Shown here piece after piece: positions 30,741-32,924 of a stretch of DNA of 32,924 nt; the first letter of the stretch is position 1, and each line of letters starts with the position of its first letter. Origin of the DNA: Spirochaetota bacterium (GTDB taxonomy: Bacteria; Spirochaetota; Spirochaetia; Treponematales; Treponemataceae). A model generated the notes under the pieces. It saw nothing but the letters and a program-made list of their open reading frames with translations, had not been told where the DNA came from and did not search any database. The stretch spans positions 1 to 32,924 of the forward strand of contig JAEWMY010000034.1 of NCBI GenBank assembly GCA_023393015.1. Reading direction: 5' to 3'. Both the position numbers and the translations under genes were made by a program.

Positions 30741-30783
30741 GGGGAGGAGGACCCTTTCTTCGAAAGAAAGGGTCTGCCTCCCT
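30741..30783. repeat. Long imperfect palindrome next to pckG 3' end (REP-like candidate)
   Basis: GACCCTTTCTT (30750-30760) pairs perfectly with AAGAAAGGGTC (30764-30774) around CGA. After a small mismatch, GGGGAGG (30741-30747) pairs with CCTCCCT (30777-30783). On the minus strand it starts 7 bases after the pckG stop and has no T-run. It may stabilise the pckG 3' end or be an interspersed repeat family. Confidence 0.7.
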
Positions 30784-30790
30784 GGATGTA

Positions 30791-32608
30791 TTAGCCGTTC
30801 AAACGGGCTTCGAGGGCTTCCATCTCGGCCATGAGCTCCTTGGGGAGCTTGTCGCCGAACTTGGGATAGTGGTTGGCGCGGACGTCCGCGATTTCCTTCT
30901 TCCATCCCTCGACGTCGACGGAGAGGATCTCCTTCATGGCGTCGGCCTTCACGTCGAGGCCGGCGATGTTGAGGGCGCCGTCCTTGGGCATCCAGCCGAT
31001 CTGGGTCTTGACGGCGTTATCCTTGCCGTCGCAGCGTTCGAAGACCCACGCGAGGACGCGGCTGTTTTCGCCGTAACCGGGCCACATGAACTTGCCTTCG
31101 GCGTTCTTGCGGAACCAGTTGACGAAGAAGATCTTGGGAAGCTTGTCCTCGGTGCTCTTCTTGCCGACGTTGATCCAGTGCTGGAAGTATTCGCCCATGT
31201 TGTAGCCGCAGAAGGGGAGCATGGCGAAGGGGTCGCGGCGGATCGTACCGGCCTTGAGGTCGAGGGCGGCGGCGGTGATCTCCGAGCCGACGATCGAGCC
31301 GAGGAAGACGCCGTGGTTCCAGTTGGTCGCCTGGTGCACCAGGGGGATGGTCGACGGGCGGCGGCCTCCGAAGAGGATCGCGTCTATCGGCACGCCCTTG
31401 GGATCGTCCCATTCCTTGGCGACGGCCGGGCAGTTGACGGCATGCGCGGTAAAGCGGGCGTTGGGGTGGGCGGCGGGTTCCTGGGCCTTATTGGCCTTGT
31501 CCTGTACCCACTTCTGTCCCTTCCAGTCCACGAGGGGTCCGGGGGCGTCGTACCCGATCTGCTCCCACCAGATGTCTCCGTCTTCGGTGAGGGCGCAGTT
31601 CGTGAAGATCGTGTCCTTCTTGATCGAGTCCATCGCGTTCTTGTTGGACTGCTCGTTGGTTCCGGGGGCCACGCCGAAGAAGCCCGCTTCCGGGTTGATC
31701 GCGTAGAGCCTTCCGTCCGCTCCGAACTTCATCCAGGCGATGTCGTCGCCGACGGTCTCGACCTTCCATCCGGGGATGGTCGGGATGAGCATGGCGAGGT
31801 TGGTCTTTCCGCAGGCCGAGGGGAAGGCGCCGGTAACGTACTTCACCTTGCCTTCGGGGTTGGTGAGCTTGAGGATGAGCATGTGCTCGGCGAGCCAGCC
31901 TTCGTCGCGGGCGATGACGGAGGCGATGCGGAGGGCGAAGCACTTCTTTCCGAGAAGGGCGTTTCCGCCGTAACCGGAACCGTACGACCAGATGGCGCGC
32001 TCTTCCGGGAAGTGGGAGATGTACTTGTTGTCGATGTCGGCGCAGGGCCACTGTCCGTTGTCGCTTTCGCCCGCTGCGAGGGGCTTGCCGACGGAGTGGA
32101 GGCAGGGAACGTACTCGCCCGAGGTGCCGAGGACGTCGAGGACCTTGGTTCCCACGCGGGTCATGATGTCCATGTTGCAGACGACGTATTCGGAGTCGGT
32201 GAGCTCGATGCCGATCTTGGCGATGTCGGAGCCGACGGGACCCATGGAGAAGGGAATGACGTACATCGTGCGGCCCTTCATGCAACCGGTGTAGAGGCCG
32301 GTCATGGTCTTCTTGAGCTCGGCGGGATCGATCCAGTTGTTGGTGGGACCGGCCGCTTCCTTCGTCTTCGAAGCTATGTAGGTGCGGTTTTCGACGCGCG
32401 CAACGTCAGAGGGCTGGGAGCGGAAGAGGACGCTGTTCGGCCTCTTCTTGAGGGGAATGCCCATGCCGGAATCGATGAGTTTTTTCATCATCACGTCGTA
32501 TTCTTTCTGCGAACCGTCGCAGACGTATACGCTGTCGGGCTGGCACATTTTGGCGACTTCTTCGACCCACGCTTTTACCTTGGGGTGCTTGATGTCATTG
32601 ATCGTCAT
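30791..32608 (-). CDS. pckG: Phosphoenolpyruvate carboxykinase (GTP)
   Basis: PckG interconverts oxaloacetate + GTP and PEP + CO2 + GDP; in fermenters it often runs towards oxaloacetate. The 605-residue length and sequence match the GTP class, not the ATP class. The kinase-1 P-loop AFPSACGKTNLAML has the hyper-reactive Cys of GTP enzymes, followed by VGDDIAWMKFG (metal-binding Asp). GPTNNWIDP (substrate loop), NPEAGFFGVAPGTNEQSN and FGGRRPSTIPLVHQATNWNH are further family signatures. The ATG at 32608 has AGGAG five bases upstream. It is a monocistronic minus-strand gene with its own promoter and a 3' hairpin and terminator. Confidence 0.98.
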   Translation of the reverse strand: MTINDIKHPKVKAWVEEVAKMCQPDSVYVCDGSQKEYDVMMKKLIDSGMGIPLKKRPNSVLFRSQPSDVARVENRTYIASKTKEAAGPTNNWIDPAELKKTMTGLYTGCMKGRTMYVIPFSMGPVGSDIAKIGIELTDSEYVVCNMDIMTRVGTKVLDVLGTSGEYVPCLHSVGKPLAAGESDNGQWPCADIDNKYISHFPEERAIWSYGSGYGGNALLGKKCFALRIASVIARDEGWLAEHMLILKLTNPEGKVKYVTGAFPSACGKTNLAMLIPTIPGWKVETVGDDIAWMKFGADGRLYAINPEAGFFGVAPGTNEQSNKNAMDSIKKDTIFTNCALTEDGDIWWEQIGYDAPGPLVDWKGQKWVQDKANKAQEPAAHPNARFTAHAVNCPAVAKEWDDPKGVPIDAILFGGRRPSTIPLVHQATNWNHGVFLGSIVGSEITAAALDLKAGTIRRDPFAMLPFCGYNMGEYFQHWINVGKKSTEDKLPKIFFVNWFRKNAEGKFMWPGYGENSRVLAWVFERCDGKDNAVKTQIGWMPKDGALNIAGLDVKADAMKEILSVDVEGWKKEIADVRANHYPKFGDKLPKELMAEMEALEARLNG

Positions 32609-32664
32609 ACTTGCTCCTTGCTAAGACTGGTTTCTGAAGGGTGTTACGCGCTTCATTCAAAAAA

Positions 32665-32693
32665 ACAATAGCGTATTTGGGGTCTTTGTGCAA
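32665..32693 (-). promoter_or_regulatory. Candidate promoter for pckG
   Basis: On the minus strand TTGCAC (32693-32688), 17-base spacer, TATTGT (32670-32665). The start site would be near 32658, about 50 bases before the ATG. Confidence 0.6.
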
Positions 32694-32789
32694 GATATGT
32701 AAGGGAAAGTTGACAAATGCGGGTAATCGTAGAAATTGCGACTGAATGGCGATTTTTGCTTGCCGATAGCTAAAAAACGTTTCCGAATG

Positions 32790-32924
32790 TCAGGCTACGA
32801 GGTTGATTACCATGCCCGCGGCGGGCATCGCGGGTTTGTAGGGAAGCTCCGCGGCCATCGCGCTCACGGCCTTCACCTGTTCCTGGTACTGGTCGATAAG
32901 GGCGTTTATCTGGTTGTCGGACAT
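32790..32924 (-). CDS. Small protein of 44 residues, or C-terminal end of a gene beyond the window
   Basis: The minus strand is open from an ATG at the very last base to a TGA at 32790, encoding MSDNQINALIDQYQEQVKAV and then SAMAAELPYKPAMPAAGMVI and NLVA. The helical, Gln-rich start and Pro/Ala-rich end look like real protein. I do not recognise it. Because the ATG touches the edge, no ribosome-binding site can be judged and it may be an internal Met of a longer gene. It ends 97 bases upstream of the pckG promoter. Confidence 0.45.
   Translation of the reverse strand: MSDNQINALIDQYQEQVKAVSAMAAELPYKPAMPAAGMVINLVA

Noticed and set aside
29967..30905. 312-codon minus-strand frame crossing the minisatellite
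   Set aside because: It is antisense to the SLH-like lipoprotein and runs through the bidirectional terminator; the repetitive peptide comes from the 19-bp repeat.
30869..32671. 600-codon plus-strand open frame opposite pckG
   Set aside because: It is an Asp/Val/Glu-rich antisense shadow; pckG is unmistakable on the other strand.
32762..32769. GCCGATAG as a second sigma-28 -10 element
   Set aside because: No TAAAG-like -35 lies 11 bases upstream and no plus-strand gene follows.
1..32924. Insertion sequences, prophage genes, integrase/attachment sites, tRNA or rRNA genes
   Set aside because: No transposase, integrase, phage or structural RNA signature was seen on either strand by reading; short degenerate elements could still be missed.

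Overview
The window is a gene-dense, GC-rich chromosomal stretch with no tRNA, rRNA, insertion sequence, phage gene or CRISPR array that I can see. The gene set points to a spirochaete, most likely a Treponema relative: FliS flagellar genes behind a sigma-28 promoter, signal-peptide beta-barrel proteins ending in an aromatic residue, many lipoproteins, a GTP-type PEP carboxykinase, an archaeal/eukaryote-style branched-chain aminotransferase fold and GatCAB. The lineage is inferred from content, not from a search.

Left arm, minus strand (1-5857). A sigma-28 promoter drives fliS and a FlgN-like coiled-coil gene. After a short repeat-bearing gap come polA, coaE and a SPOR-domain membrane protein, closely spaced or overlapping. 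A truncated gene for an exported protein runs off the left edge.

Central arm, plus strand (6047-18707). ftsH is followed by lolA-like, rodZ-like, rimO, uvrD/pcrA, gatC, gatA and gatB. The run ends with an aminotransferase-like protein that seems to lack the PLP lysine, then a small membrane protein. Many junctions are ATGA or GTGA overlaps, so this looks like one long housekeeping operon for proteolysis, envelope biogenesis, ribosome modification, DNA repair and tRNA amidation.

Surface locus (18791-22062). A near-consensus sigma-70 promoter with an A-tract drives a beta-barrel protein gene ending at a textbook terminator. A lipoprotein gene and a second, paralogous beta-barrel gene follow. 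The two barrel genes share their translation-initiation leader and a small hairpin after the stop codon.

Right arm (22015-32924). An acylphosphatase and a branched-chain aminotransferase (minus) diverge from ychF (plus). ychF is followed by a GH16 lipoprotein, an endonuclease/exonuclease/phosphatase-fold lipoprotein, a large membrane-anchored propeller-like protein and a TPR/SLH-like lipoprotein. A bidirectional terminator and a 19-bp minisatellite separate these from pckG (minus). A small minus-strand frame reaches the right edge.

The main recurring oddity is short tandem repetition: in-frame inserts in universal housekeeping genes (coaE, uvrD; low-complexity linkers in polA and rimO) plus intergenic minisatellites. 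Others are an SD/start codon enclosed in a terminator-like hairpin, a terminator inside the end of a convergent gene, and the apparent pseudo-aminotransferase. I see no clear unknown defence or mobile system.
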